64,000 nucleotides of DNA from Clostridia bacterium. GTDB lineage: Bacteria > Bacillota > Clostridia > Christensenellales > Borkfalkiaceae. Below are positions 33,128 through 40,917 of this stretch, one piece after another. Both the position numbers and the translations under genes were made by a program. Location of the stretch: the NCBI GenBank assembly GCA_017453045.1, contig JAFTKX010000056.1, positions 62,001-126,000 on the forward strand, in the 5' to 3' direction. Numbering within the stretch: position 1 is the first letter of the stretch; each line of letters opens with the position of its first letter. The notes under the pieces were generated by a model that was not told the DNA's origin, searched no databases, and was given only the letters and a program-made list of their open reading frames with translations.

Positions 33128-34339
33128 TTATTCTGCAACGGTTACTTCTAATTCTTCGTTTTCGCCAAAGATTCTTGCTTTAGTATCGTCGTCTAACGTA
33201 GCGCTAACGAGAACGTATTTTAACGAAGTACAACCCGAGAACGCGTCGTCGCCAATATTGTCAAGGTCAAGAGAAGAAAGGTCTAATTTATTTTTAGAAA
33301 CTGCAGTTCCAGTACCGAGAGTAGTACAGCCGGAGAACGCTCCGTCTTTAACTTCTTCAACGCCCGTTAAGGTTAAAAGTCTTAAAGAACTACAGTTAGC
33401 AAAAGCGTATTTACCAACTACTTTAGCGGTAACGTTTAAAGTCTTAATTCCTGTACAGCCGTAGAAAGCGTAATCGGGAATTTCGTCAACGGTAACGCCT
33501 TCAGCAAAAACAACTTCTTTAATCATAGTTACGCTGTGGAAAGCGAAAGGTTGAATCGCGCTGTTTTCGTAAGAGTAGTTAGTGAACGAATATACGGGCT
33601 TGCCGTCAACTTCAGTAGGAGCGGTTTCGCCTTCTTCAACGGTAACTTCAACTTCTTGTTGGTCGTCGTTTATATAGTAATAAATCGTTGACGTTTCTTG
33701 CTTTACGTCGCCAGTTATAACAACCGTTTCAAGCGACGAAGGAATTTGATAAGATGCGGTAACCGTTGCGTCTTCAGCGTTGCTATCGTTGAAAGTTTGG
33801 GTAATAGCAGTAAGACCGTCTCCGCCAACCGTTCCAAAAATATAACCGAAAAGTTTTGCTCCGTCAACTGCTCCAAGTTTACCGCCTACGAAAGGAATGG
33901 TAATTTTCTTGAGAGAAGAAAGACCTGCAAAAGCGCCTTCGCTAATTTCTTCGACCGCACTACCAACTACGAGTTCGGTAACGTAAGCAAGGTTAGAAAG
34001 GGCGTTGGTTTCGATATGAGTAACTTCTGCGGGGATAGTAAGTCTTAATCCGTCTTCTAAAACGGTTAAGTCTTTAGTGTTTTCCGCGTGGTTTTCAAAG
34101 AGTTTTTTCAAACCGTCGTAATCTTCGTTGTCAACGTAGTTTTTAGCAGCCGCCGATAACGAAAACTCGGTAAGAGTATGGGTAACGACGTCGTCAACGG
34201 TTTTTGATTTGATAACGAAGTTTACCGGATCTACGTTTTCATCAAAACTTTCTTCATTGCCTTTTTTACAAGCGGTAACGCTGAAAGTAAGGGCGAGAAC
34301 GAGCATAATTGAAAGTAAAACGCTAAATAATTTCTTCAT
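33128..34339 (-). CDS. Lipoprotein with BspA-type leucine-rich repeats
   Basis: The 403-residue protein starts with a lipoprotein signal (MKKLFSVLLSIMLVLALTFSVTAC), Cys as the lipid-modified residue at about 24. After a polar region it has several LRR_5-like repeats such as IETNALSNLAYVTELVVGSA, ISEGAFAGLSSLKKITIPF, IPDYAFYGCTGIKTLNVTA, KDGAFSGCTTLG, IGDDAFSGCTSLKYVLVSA. Such repeats occur in surface proteins for adhesion or glycan binding in gut bacteria. It has its own promoter and terminator. Confidence 0.9.
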   Translation of the reverse strand: MKKLFSVLLSIMLVLALTFSVTACKKGNEESFDENVDPVNFVIKSKTVDDVVTHTLTEFSLSAAAKNYVDNEDYDGLKKLFENHAENTKDLTVLEDGLRLTIPAEVTHIETNALSNLAYVTELVVGSAVEEISEGAFAGLSSLKKITIPFVGGKLGAVDGAKLFGYIFGTVGGDGLTAITQTFNDSNAEDATVTASYQIPSSLETVVITGDVKQETSTIYYYINDDQQEVEVTVEEGETAPTEVDGKPVYSFTNYSYENSAIQPFAFHSVTMIKEVVFAEGVTVDEIPDYAFYGCTGIKTLNVTAKVVGKYAFANCSSLRLLTLTGVEEVKDGAFSGCTTLGTGTAVSKNKLDLSSLDLDNIGDDAFSGCTSLKYVLVSATLDDDTKARIFGENEELEVTVAE

Positions 34340-34407
34340 TTATTATTGCTCCTTAGCACTTAGTTTGGGCGCGCATACGCGTGCCACTATTATATATGCA
34401 CTTTAAG

Positions 34408-34436
34408 ATTTTAACATTAAATAATTCATTTGTCAA
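34408..34436 (-). promoter_or_regulatory. Promoter of the LRR lipoprotein gene
   Basis: On the minus strand TTGACA, 17 bp, TAAAAT, about 70 bp upstream of the start. A second TATAAT lies 12 bp further on. Confidence 0.75.
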
Positions 34437-34515
34437 CAAGTAATGAGTTAAAATAATATATTTTAAGCAAAAATTTACGCAAGTTGACTGGAAAAAGCGA
34501 GTTTGTAAAAATAAA

Positions 34516-34713
34516 TTACCCGCAACCGCTACAATTTTTACAATTTCCCGAGCATTTTTTCGTCTGTTTGCCCGTTTGAGTATACATTTGCCCGCTATAA
34601 CACCTATCGGCCTTTTGATTGCAATCGGGGCAAAATACTTCGTCGTCGTATTTTTTTACGAGTTCGTCGAAAACTTTTCCGCAAATTTTACATTTATATT
34701 CGAGTAACGGCAT
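34516..34713 (-). CDS. FmdB-family zinc ribbon protein
   Basis: The 65-residue protein matches FmdB putative regulatory proteins: MPLLEYKCKICGKVFDEL with CxxC near residues 8-11, FCPDCNQKADRCYSG with the second CxxC, and a Cys-rich tail (KKCSGNCKNCSGCG). It should bind one zinc, perhaps another metal through the tail. The name comes from the formamidase locus of Methylophilus and does not fix the function here. ATG follows AAGGAGATG. Confidence 0.88.
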   Translation of the reverse strand: MPLLEYKCKICGKVFDELVKKYDDEVFCPDCNQKADRCYSGQMYTQTGKQTKKCSGNCKNCSGCG

Positions 34714-34803
34714 TTTTTCATCTCCTTACTCGTCTATTTTAGTATAAAAATCCGTTAAATCATTGCGTTTTGGCAATTATTTGCCAAAACGCAAAATTTT
34801 TAT

Positions 34804-36237
34804 CTAAATTATCACTTTGCCGTCTACGAACGAATTAAAATGGTCGGCGCGACCAAACGCTTTTATAATTTCGGCTCGCGTTATTTCCCGTCCGTAATTG
34901 TCCGAGTATAATTTTTTAAGAGCGGACAAAGTTTTATTTTTGCCAAATTTAGAGTAGTATTCGTAGAACATTAAAAGCGATTTATTATACGACAAATTAG
35001 CGTATTCATACTCGCTTTTAAACGTTGAAAGTGGGCGTTCCATAGTCGTGTCGACGTTTCCTGATAAAACCGATTGTAAGTCGAAAAACGACTTATAGGC
35101 GTGTTTAGCGTTTGAAATCATCTCGTTTGCGAGTTCTAAAGACGAGTTTTCAAAAAACAAAAACGCCGAAAATTCGGCAAGCCCTTCGTCTATATAAGCC
35201 GAGTTGTACTGATCGTTTGAAACTCCGCCGTGCCACCATTGGTGAGCAATTTCGTGCGCTATGGCGTTTTGTTTTTCTTCTTTTTCAAGTTCGGTGGAAA
35301 TGTAGCAGAGCGAAGAAAATTCCATACCGCCGAATAAGAAACCAGTTTCGGCAAGCGACAGCGTTTGGTAAGGATAATCGCCGAAGTTTTTGCTAAAAAA
35401 TTCAAGCGCCGAAATAGCGGTTTTTAAATAACTTTCGCCGTCGTCGGAAAAAGAATAGTAATTCACGGTTACGTCGTCGTGATTTTGGGAGAACACTTTA
35501 AAATCTTTTGATAAAACGAAAGCGAAATCTCTTGCTGATTTCAGTTCGTAAGAGTAAGTGGTAGTCAGTTCTTCAACGAGAGTTTGGGTTGGTTTTCCGC
35601 ACGACGCGACCGTAAATTCCGACGGGACTGTCAGATTTACCGAATAGTCGCTTATTTCCGAAAGGTAGGGGTCGCCAAAAGGCGAATACGGAATTTGCAA
35701 AAAACCACCGTCTTTTACGTAGCAAGCCGTGGGGAAAAAGTCGGCGAGATTTACTGCGTATGCGTTTTCGCCAAGTCGGAGTTTGCTGTTTGGAATACTC
35801 GTTTTAAAGGCTATATCAATTTCAACCGTTTCGCCTTGATAGACGGTTGGCGTTTTTACTCTTAAAAAGCAGTTAGAATCGCCAAAAATATCAAACTCTG
35901 CGTTTTGGTTTAAAATTTCCACCTTTAAAATTTCAATTCCGCCGTAAGACAAGCCGTTTGGGTACGCTCTCGCAAGGTTGTTATCCGTTACGGGTTTAGT
36001 CGTAGAATTTTCACAGTAAGCGTTTGCGTGCAAGTTAAAATCAACGTGGTCGAAAGCCGTATCGTAGCGATTAACGAACTTATAGCGCAGTTTTCCGTCT
36101 AACGCGCCCTCGTGATAAGTCGCGTTTAACGAATAAGAAGAAAGGCTCTCCGATTTTTTGCAACCGCCGAGATTTACAATCGGCAAAACGCATACTATAC
36201 ATAAAAAAAGTAAAAGTCTATTTTTTAATAAGGACAT
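34804..36237 (-). CDS. Lipoprotein M1-family metallopeptidase
   Basis: The ATG at 36237 gives 477 residues; an in-frame ATG 18 bp upstream lies in a hairpin and is rejected. A lipoprotein signal (LLLFLCIVCVLPIVNLGGC) ends in a Cys at about residue 26. The N-terminal beta domain is followed by GGMEFSSL (the GxMEN-like substrate loop) and HEIAHQWWHGG near residue 327, with the third ligand Glu in DEGLAEFS about 19 residues on. It is a zinc aminopeptidase-like enzyme outside the membrane. The C-terminal ERAP-type domain is short, as in bacterial lipoprotein members. Substrate unknown. Confidence 0.9.
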   Translation of the reverse strand: MSLLKNRLLLFLCIVCVLPIVNLGGCKKSESLSSYSLNATYHEGALDGKLRYKFVNRYDTAFDHVDFNLHANAYCENSTTKPVTDNNLARAYPNGLSYGGIEILKVEILNQNAEFDIFGDSNCFLRVKTPTVYQGETVEIDIAFKTSIPNSKLRLGENAYAVNLADFFPTACYVKDGGFLQIPYSPFGDPYLSEISDYSVNLTVPSEFTVASCGKPTQTLVEELTTTYSYELKSARDFAFVLSKDFKVFSQNHDDVTVNYYSFSDDGESYLKTAISALEFFSKNFGDYPYQTLSLAETGFLFGGMEFSSLCYISTELEKEEKQNAIAHEIAHQWWHGGVSNDQYNSAYIDEGLAEFSAFLFFENSSLELANEMISNAKHAYKSFFDLQSVLSGNVDTTMERPLSTFKSEYEYANLSYNKSLLMFYEYYSKFGKNKTLSALKKLYSDNYGREITRAEIIKAFGRADHFNSFVDGKVII

Positions 36238-36276
36238 AAAAACTCTCCCGTACATTTTACGGGAGAGAGTTTTTAA
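36238..36276 (-). terminator. Hairpin carrying the ribosome-binding site of the M1 gene
   Basis: On the minus strand AAAAACTCTCTCCCGTA pairs with TACGGGAGAGTTTTT (one bulge), followed directly by the M1 ATG. The 3' arm contains GGGAGAG, the only Shine-Dalgarno candidate. It may end the M23 transcript or hide the M1 start; both readings fit. Confidence 0.7.
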
Positions 36277-36302
36277 ATATTCTTTAAAGACTAAAAACGC
36301 CC

Positions 36303-37016
36303 TTATTTTTCATTCATCATAAGATATTCGTCGGGATCTACCTTTTCGCCGTTTAGCGTAACTTCAAAGTGAAGGTGCGGTCCGTCTTTGTATTCTTGCC
36401 TGTTATTATCGGAAACCAAGCCGATAACTTCACCCGCGCTAACCGATTGACCTTCTTGTAAACTTTCGAGAGCGTCGATAGAATTATATATGCTCTTAAG
36501 TCCGTTGCCGTGGTCTATAACAATGGTTGTGCCTTGCAAATAAGACGAGGTAATGCTTTCAATCTTTCCCCCGTAAGCAGCCATAACTTCAGTTCCTTTT
36601 TCAGCGCCGAAGTCAATGCCCATGTGTCCCGTATAAACGCCGAGGGTTTGGTTGTAAACTACGGTAGAAGAAGTGTAATCTTTAAGAACCGCGCTTTCGG
36701 CAATCGGCATGTTGAAAACTATTTTTGTGTCAACGGGCGTGTTCGACGGATTGTTAGGTTGGTTGTCGTCCGGCTTTTGGGTAGGCTCTTGGGTTTGGTC
36801 GTTAGGCGTTTTATCGCTTTCTCCACTCGGCTCGCTGTCTATGGTCGGCGTACTCTCGTTTACGGAAGGTACTTTGCCTTCGTCAACTGACGCGGAGTTG
36901 GTTGCTAAAACGATAGCGATTACCGTTGCGATTATGATAAGGGAAATCCCTATCAAGATGTAGTATAAGTTTTTTTTGATAAAATTGATAACCGTGTTGG
37001 TTTTCTTTTCCGACAT
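36303..37016 (-). CDS. Membrane-anchored M23 metallopeptidase, SpoIIQ-like
   Basis: From the ATG at 37016 (TTGGAGG upstream) the protein has 237 residues: a short cytoplasmic tail, one membrane helix (about 17-40), a Ser/Thr/Pro/Gln linker, then a LytM domain. Active-site residues are present: HMGIDF near residue 132 and HLHFEV near 213. SpoIIQ is the sporulation partner of SpoIIIAH at the engulfing membrane; NQTLGVYTGHMGIDFGA is close to the SpoIIQ form, and Clostridial versions keep the zinc ligands. An M23 endopeptidase unrelated to sporulation is the alternative. Confidence 0.8.
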   Translation of the reverse strand: MSEKKTNTVINFIKKNLYYILIGISLIIIATVIAIVLATNSASVDEGKVPSVNESTPTIDSEPSGESDKTPNDQTQEPTQKPDDNQPNNPSNTPVDTKIVFNMPIAESAVLKDYTSSTVVYNQTLGVYTGHMGIDFGAEKGTEVMAAYGGKIESITSSYLQGTTIVIDHGNGLKSIYNSIDALESLQEGQSVSAGEVIGLVSDNNRQEYKDGPHLHFEVTLNGEKVDPDEYLMMNEK

Positions 37017-37121
37017 TTTAAAATCCTCCAAATAATTTTCGGCGTAGTCGTCCGCCGTATGCAAAATGATTATTGACAGGTTTTTTTGCGTTTATACACG
37101 AATAAAAAATTAAAACGCCAA

Positions 37122-37541
37122 TTAAAAACTTCCGAAAACGATAGGCGTGCCAACTAAAACGCCGTTTTTCGTAAAACAGACGTGTAGGTTTATTTTGTTG
37201 CCCTTTAAAATAATATAGTCGTCTATTTTTTCGGCGTAGTAATATTCGCAGTTAAAATCGTCGCCACTTTCGCAAAACACTTTTTTTGCAGACAATTCGT
37301 TTAAAAGTTCGTTCACTCTTTTTTGGTCGTAAAAAACTACGCTTTCTCCTTTTAACGAATTTTTAAAATAAATAAAATAGTTTGCTTTTTCTTCGGTCAA
37401 AGTTATAATTTTTGCGTTTGACGACTTATTATAAAAATAAAAAGTATGACTTCCTTCGCCCTTTAAATTCCCCCCAAAGTCCAAGCAAAAACAAAGACAA
37501 AAAAGTAAAGCGACAGAAAATTTGAATAAAAGTTTAAACAT
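37122..37541 (-). CDS. Unknown secreted protein
   Basis: The 139-residue protein begins with a signal peptide (MFKLLFKFSVALLFCLCFCL), then a beta-rich segment ending VCFTKNGVLVGTPIVFGSF. Two central Cys could form a disulfide. It lies upstream of the SpoIIQ-like gene in the same direction and could be a small YwmB-like or sporulation-related protein, since ywmB sits near spoIIQ in Bacillus; this is only a positional guess. I do not recognise a family. Its Shine-Dalgarno site lies in a hairpin. Confidence 0.65.
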   Translation of the reverse strand: MFKLLFKFSVALLFCLCFCLDFGGNLKGEGSHTFYFYNKSSNAKIITLTEEKANYFIYFKNSLKGESVVFYDQKRVNELLNELSAKKVFCESGDDFNCEYYYAEKIDDYIILKGNKINLHVCFTKNGVLVGTPIVFGSF

Positions 37542-37546
37542 AAAAA

Positions 37547-37568
37547 ACCCCCGTGTATTTACGGGGAT
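37547..37568 (-). terminator. Hairpin carrying the ribosome-binding site of the unknown secreted protein
   Basis: On the minus strand CCCCGT and ACGGGG pair around AAATAC, then GTTTTTT and the start ATG at 37541. The GGGGG arm is the Shine-Dalgarno site, so the arrangement repeats that at 36238-36276. Confidence 0.65.
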
Positions 37569-37631
37569 TATAGACGGATATTTTGAATTTTAAACGAGCT
37601 TTATCAACTATTTATCGTGATAAATAAAAAA

Positions 37632-37682
37632 CCCTTGCGTTTAGGTAAAGTCTTTAACGGATACTTACGCTAAAAGCAAGGG
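37632..37682 (-). terminator. Terminator of the unknown 387-residue gene
   Basis: On the minus strand CCCTTGC and GCAAGGG pair over a long internal region with further weak pairing, followed by GTTTTTTATTT. Confidence 0.7.
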
Positions 37683-37688
37683 ATAAAA

Positions 37689-38852
37689 TTATTTAGTTCC
37701 AACTCTTGAGTAGAGTTTAATTCTTTCTTCTAAAGAGGGGAAACGCTCGGCAGTCGTTTTGGTAAACATTCCGTCTTCGGGGTTTATCGAAGAAGAAATT
37801 TCGTGCCCGACTATGCAAGACGCCGTGTCGTTAAACTTAACCGCAAGTTCTACGTCCGTAAACTTATTGTCGGGTTTTTTACGCGGATGAGAAACGAGAG
37901 TTCTAACGAAAGGGAGAATTCCGTTTTGCATACACTTATCGTAAAACTCTTGCATAAAACCTTGGTCGTTTGCCGAAAATTCAGCCGTCGCGCTATTTAT
38001 ATTTAGAGCCTTTAAGTTACTTAAAAACTCGTCTAAATCTCCGCCTTTAAAGGTCGCCGAACTTATAGCGCCGTATTTTTCACAAAGGGATAAGAAATGC
38101 TCAGCCGTGTGAAGTTGTTCTTCGGGGAGTTTTATTTTAAGTTTGTTTTTAAGGGCGTACGATAGGTCGAAAAGATAAAGAGTGCTAGTTTCGTCGCTTA
38201 ATTTTTTGCTTTCGTCTTCTAAAAATTCAAACCCTAAATCTTCAATTAAAAACTTATTTATAAGGTCGGCAGTTTTAAATTTTTCAACGATTTTGCTCGC
38301 AAGATTTACGTATAAATCTTCAACGCTCGTCGTTTTTACCGCTCCAAAAAGCGACCAAAAAGCGTAGGGGAGCGAAATAGAATATTTTTTAAACTTTGAA
38401 TTGAGTTTTTCTCTTAAAGCGTTGGTAAACGCAAGCCTTTGACTTCTATAAGGAGCAAGGTCGTCGTTAAAAGCCTTTACGTTTTTATGCGGAATACCTA
38501 CCGCAGAAAGAACTATTCTTTCGCCTTTTGGACTTTTTACTGCGACTTCAGCGCCACAGTAATAAGTTCCGCCAGCAAACTTTTCTGCTTTGATAAGTTC
38601 TTCCGCGCTAGATAGCGACGCGTAGTCGACTAAGCCCGTAAGTGGCATACCGAATTTATAAGTGTAGTAAACGGCTAGCGACGGACTTCTGTCAAAACAA
38701 GAATAAACCGTTCTAAACACGCAGTTTATATTACTGTCTTTTTCAAAAGCAAGCGTTTGGGTTTCACCGTCTTGCGTTAATGCCTTTAACGCTTTAAGAC
38801 GGGTTTTCATACGTTTATCGTTAAGTTTTGCTACGAGTTGTTCGTTTTGCAT
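37689..38852 (-). CDS. Unknown cytosolic protein, 387 residues
   Basis: No signal peptide or membrane segment. Visible features are an N-terminal Lys-rich segment (KLNDKRMKTRLKALKAL), a mid-region with FGMPLTGLVDYASLSSAEELIKAEKFAGG, and a C-terminal block HPRKKPDNKFTDVELAVKFND. LTGLVDYAS and SAEELIKAEKFAGG might faintly suggest a PHP-like or metal-dependent hydrolase fold, but the metal motifs are not there. I do not recognise it. It has a promoter and terminator of its own. Confidence 0.75.
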   Translation of the reverse strand: MQNEQLVAKLNDKRMKTRLKALKALTQDGETQTLAFEKDSNINCVFRTVYSCFDRSPSLAVYYTYKFGMPLTGLVDYASLSSAEELIKAEKFAGGTYYCGAEVAVKSPKGERIVLSAVGIPHKNVKAFNDDLAPYRSQRLAFTNALREKLNSKFKKYSISLPYAFWSLFGAVKTTSVEDLYVNLASKIVEKFKTADLINKFLIEDLGFEFLEDESKKLSDETSTLYLFDLSYALKNKLKIKLPEEQLHTAEHFLSLCEKYGAISSATFKGGDLDEFLSNLKALNINSATAEFSANDQGFMQEFYDKCMQNGILPFVRTLVSHPRKKPDNKFTDVELAVKFNDTASCIVGHEISSSINPEDGMFTKTTAERFPSLEERIKLYSRVGTK

Positions 38853-38910
38853 AAAAATTCCTATTTTTGCGACGCGTAAAGGCAGTCGCTCAATTAAATA
38901 TATGAGTTAA

Positions 38911-38939
38911 GTTTAATATAAAACACCACGTTTTGTCAA
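38911..38939 (-). promoter_or_regulatory. Promoter of the unknown 387-residue gene
   Basis: On the minus strand TTGACA, 17 bp, TTAAAC; about 60 bp upstream of the gene start. Confidence 0.7.
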
Positions 38940-38985
38940 GTATATACAAAAATTTGAATAAAAGTAAAGAAATTTTAAAAAAATG

Positions 38986-39013
38986 TTGAAAAATTTAAAA
39001 TAGATGGTATAAT
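38986..39013 (+). promoter_or_regulatory. Promoter of the HU gene
   Basis: TTGAAA (38986-38991), 16 bp, TATAAT (39008-39013), about 35 bp upstream of the HU start, which follows GGGAGG. Confidence 0.8.
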
Positions 39014-39047
39014 AATATTAGAAATATATAATTTCTGGGAGGAAAAT

Positions 39048-39320
39048 ATGAACAAAAGTGAATTTATCAGGGCTTACGCGGACAATCTCGGCGTAACCAT
39101 CAAAGAGGCAGAAGGCAATTTTAACGCTTTCGTAGACACTCTTACCGCATGTCTTGCAAGGGGCGAATACGTACACATTTCAGGTTTTGCAACTTTCGAC
39201 CTTAAAGAAAAGGCAGAGCGCGACGGCGTTAACCCACTTACCGGTGAAAAAGTAGTTATCAAGGCTTGCAAAGCGCCAACCGCTAAATTCAGTAAGGCTT
39301 ATAAAGAAAAATTCAACTAA
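39048..39320 (+). CDS. hup: HU-family DNA-binding protein
   Basis: The 90-residue protein is HU: MNKSEFIRAYADNLGVTIKEAEGNFNAFVDTL, the ARGEYVHISGFATF strand, then NPLTGEKVVIKACKAPTAKFS with the DNA-binding arm (in place of the usual RNPxTG it has DGVNPLTG). It compacts DNA as a dimer and helps initiation at the origin. Its own promoter and terminator are strong. IHF-like alternatives are unlikely in this phylum. Confidence 0.95.
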   Translation: MNKSEFIRAYADNLGVTIKEAEGNFNAFVDTLTACLARGEYVHISGFATFDLKEKAERDGVNPLTGEKVVIKACKAPTAKFSKAYKEKFN

Positions 39321-39330
39321 TAAAAAGCAA

Positions 39331-39354
39331 AACGCAGTTCAAACGAACTGCGTT
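39331..39354 (+). terminator. Terminator of the HU gene
   Basis: AACGCAGTTC and GAACTGCGTT pair perfectly around AAAC and are followed by TATTTTTTTG. Confidence 0.9.
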
Positions 39355-39374
39355 TATTTTTTTGTAAATTAAAA

Positions 39375-39641
39375 TTAGTCTTCAACGACGTCTATACTTT
39401 TAAGTTGGGAAATAAATTTATCAACGTCAACTTCAACCGTTTGTCTATCAACGTCGTAATCTTTTAAAATGGCGTCAACGACTTCGTCGCGCGTAGTATC
39501 CTTTTGTAAAAGGTCAAAAATAAGCGCGCCCATATCGTTTAAACCGAGCATTCCTTTAAAACTTTTAGCAACTTCTCCCGTTGCTACGGCATACTTTTTA
39601 CCGCCTACTTCTCTTACTACGAAACCTTTTTTTATTTTCAT
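39375..39641 (-). CDS. PqqD-family (RiPP recognition element) protein, standalone
   Basis: The ATG at 39641 follows AAAGGAGAATATT and gives 88 residues; a start 30 bp further upstream lacks a site. The sequence matches PqqD-like proteins: KIKKGFVVREVGGKKYAVATGEV, LNDMGALIFDLLQKDTTRDEVVDAILKDYDV, VEVDVDKFISQLK. The PqqD fold binds leader peptides of ribosomal peptides, usually beside a radical SAM enzyme. None is adjacent, so it is an orphan; many Clostridia have such standalone copies. Confidence 0.85.
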   Translation of the reverse strand: MKIKKGFVVREVGGKKYAVATGEVAKSFKGMLGLNDMGALIFDLLQKDTTRDEVVDAILKDYDVDRQTVEVDVDKFISQLKSIDVVED

Positions 39642-39675
39642 AATATTCTCCTTTATATAGGAAATCGTCAAATAT

Positions 39676-39704
39676 ATTATATACTAAAATTTATTTTTAA
39701 TCAA
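39676..39704 (-). promoter_or_regulatory. Promoter of the PqqD-like gene
   Basis: On the minus strand TTGATT, 17 bp, TATAAT, about 35 bp upstream of the start. Confidence 0.75.
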
Positions 39705-39743
39705 TAGTTTTAAACTTTATCTTAAAATTTTATTGAAAAGTAG

Positions 39744-39762
39744 CCTATAAGTTGATTATTTG
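39744..39762. repeat. 19-bp direct repeat, left copy
   Basis: CCTATAAGTTGATTATTTG occurs here and again, identically, at 40734-40752, one on each side of the 2-hydroxyacid dehydrogenase gene. The flanking bases differ. Confidence 0.8.
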
Positions 39763-39766
39763 CAGT

Positions 39767-40726
39767 TTACACTCTATCGTTTACAGAATTTTGCGGTTTT
39801 CCGTTCAAAAAAGCAAGGGCGTTTTGGCGCGCAACGGTTAAAAGCCTTTTCCTCGCTTCAACGGTAGTCCAAGCGATATGCGGTGTTATAATGCAGTTAG
39901 AAAGGTTATAAAGCGGGCAGGTTTTATCCATAGGCTCTTTTACTAAAACGTCGAGCGCAGCGCCTGCGATTTTACCGCTTTTTAAAGCGGTTGCAAGGGC
40001 GTTTTCGTCGATAACCCCACCCCTTGACGTGTTTATTAAAAACGCAGTCGGCTTCATAAGCGAAAGAGTAGTTTCGTTTATAAGATTTTCCGTTTGTTTA
40101 TTTAACGGGCAATGAATCGTTAAAAAGTCGGAAGTTTTAAAAAGTTCTTCTTTACTTACCAAAGTTACGCCTTGTACGGCTTTTGCAGTTCTCGTATAAG
40201 CGATAACTTTCATATTAAAAGCGTTTGCAATTTTAGCAACCTTTTCGCCTATTTCGCCAAGCCCGAAAATACCTAAAATCTTTCCTTCAAGTTCTGAAAA
40301 TTTATAGGGAAAGTAAGAAAAGGTTGAACTTTCTATCCATTTTCCTTTATGTGTGGATTGATTGTATTTTGAAAGGCTCGACGCAAGTTCTAAAATAAAC
40401 GAAAAAGTAAGTTGGGCAACCGAAGCCGTTGAATATGACGGCACGTTGCAAACGGTTATACCGCGTTTGTTTGCTTCAATTAAATCTACGTTGTTAAAGC
40501 CTGTTGCGAATATGCCGATATATTTAAGTTTTTTAGACGCGTCGAAAAGTTCTTTATCGTATTTTGTCTTATTTATAAGCACCATTTCGGCGTCTTTTAC
40601 GGCGTCTTTTAATTCTTCGCCTTTTATCGAATTGAAAAATTCAACGTCGCCAAGCGAATAAAACGGAGTGAAATCCATATCGCCATTAGTCAGCGTATCT
40701 TTTTCTAAAATTACAACTTTTGCCAT
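39767..40726 (-). CDS. D-isomer-specific 2-hydroxyacid dehydrogenase
   Basis: The 319-residue protein has the NAD-binding GIFGLGEIGEKVAKIANAF (about residue 150), INTSRGGVIDENAL and the catalytic Arg/Glu/His set with the His in CIITPHIAWTT. It is related to glycerate dehydrogenase and hydroxypyruvate reductase; the substrate is likely glycerate, phosphoglycerate or a similar 2-hydroxyacid. No ACT domain, so not a full SerA. It lies between two identical 19-bp repeats. Confidence 0.9.
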   Translation of the reverse strand: MAKVVILEKDTLTNGDMDFTPFYSLGDVEFFNSIKGEELKDAVKDAEMVLINKTKYDKELFDASKKLKYIGIFATGFNNVDLIEANKRGITVCNVPSYSTASVAQLTFSFILELASSLSKYNQSTHKGKWIESSTFSYFPYKFSELEGKILGIFGLGEIGEKVAKIANAFNMKVIAYTRTAKAVQGVTLVSKEELFKTSDFLTIHCPLNKQTENLINETTLSLMKPTAFLINTSRGGVIDENALATALKSGKIAGAALDVLVKEPMDKTCPLYNLSNCIITPHIAWTTVEARKRLLTVARQNALAFLNGKPQNSVNDRV

Positions 40727-40733
40727 AAATGCA

Positions 40734-40752
40734 CCTATAAGTTGATTATTTG
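40734..40752. repeat. 19-bp direct repeat, right copy
   Basis: Identical to 39744-39762; it sits just upstream of the dehydrogenase start on the minus strand. The repeats are 990 bp apart, one gene length. Confidence 0.8.
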
Positions 40753-40758
40753 ATAAAA

Positions 40759-40914
40759 TTACCAGTCTTGTCTGTCGCTTATTTTAATATCGTCGTAATA
40801 GTCGAAATATCTGCGCTTAAAATCTTCGTTTGAAGATTTTTTCTTTTTTGGGGGTTCAACTTTTTTTACGGGCTTTTTTTCCGTAGTTTTATTTTTGTTT
40901 TCTTGATTTTCCAT
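40759..40914 (-). CDS. Small lysine-rich protein downstream of mnmG
   Basis: A 51-residue frame, MENQENKNKTTEKKPVKKVE then PPKKKKSSNEDFKRRYFDYYDDIKISDRQDW. AAAGGGG precedes the ATG, which is only 3 bp after the mnmG stop. The Lys/Glu-rich start is disordered and the end is acidic and aromatic. It looks like a translated small protein of the dnaA-mnmG operon. Function unknown. Confidence 0.6.
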   Translation of the reverse strand: MENQENKNKTTEKKPVKKVEPPKKKKSSNEDFKRRYFDYYDDIKISDRQDW

Positions 40915-40917
40915 ATT

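Noticed and set aside
37070-37100. Sigma-F or sigma-G type promoter for the SpoIIQ-like gene
   Set aside because: GTATA with a suitable gap was seen, but the -10 match is too weak.
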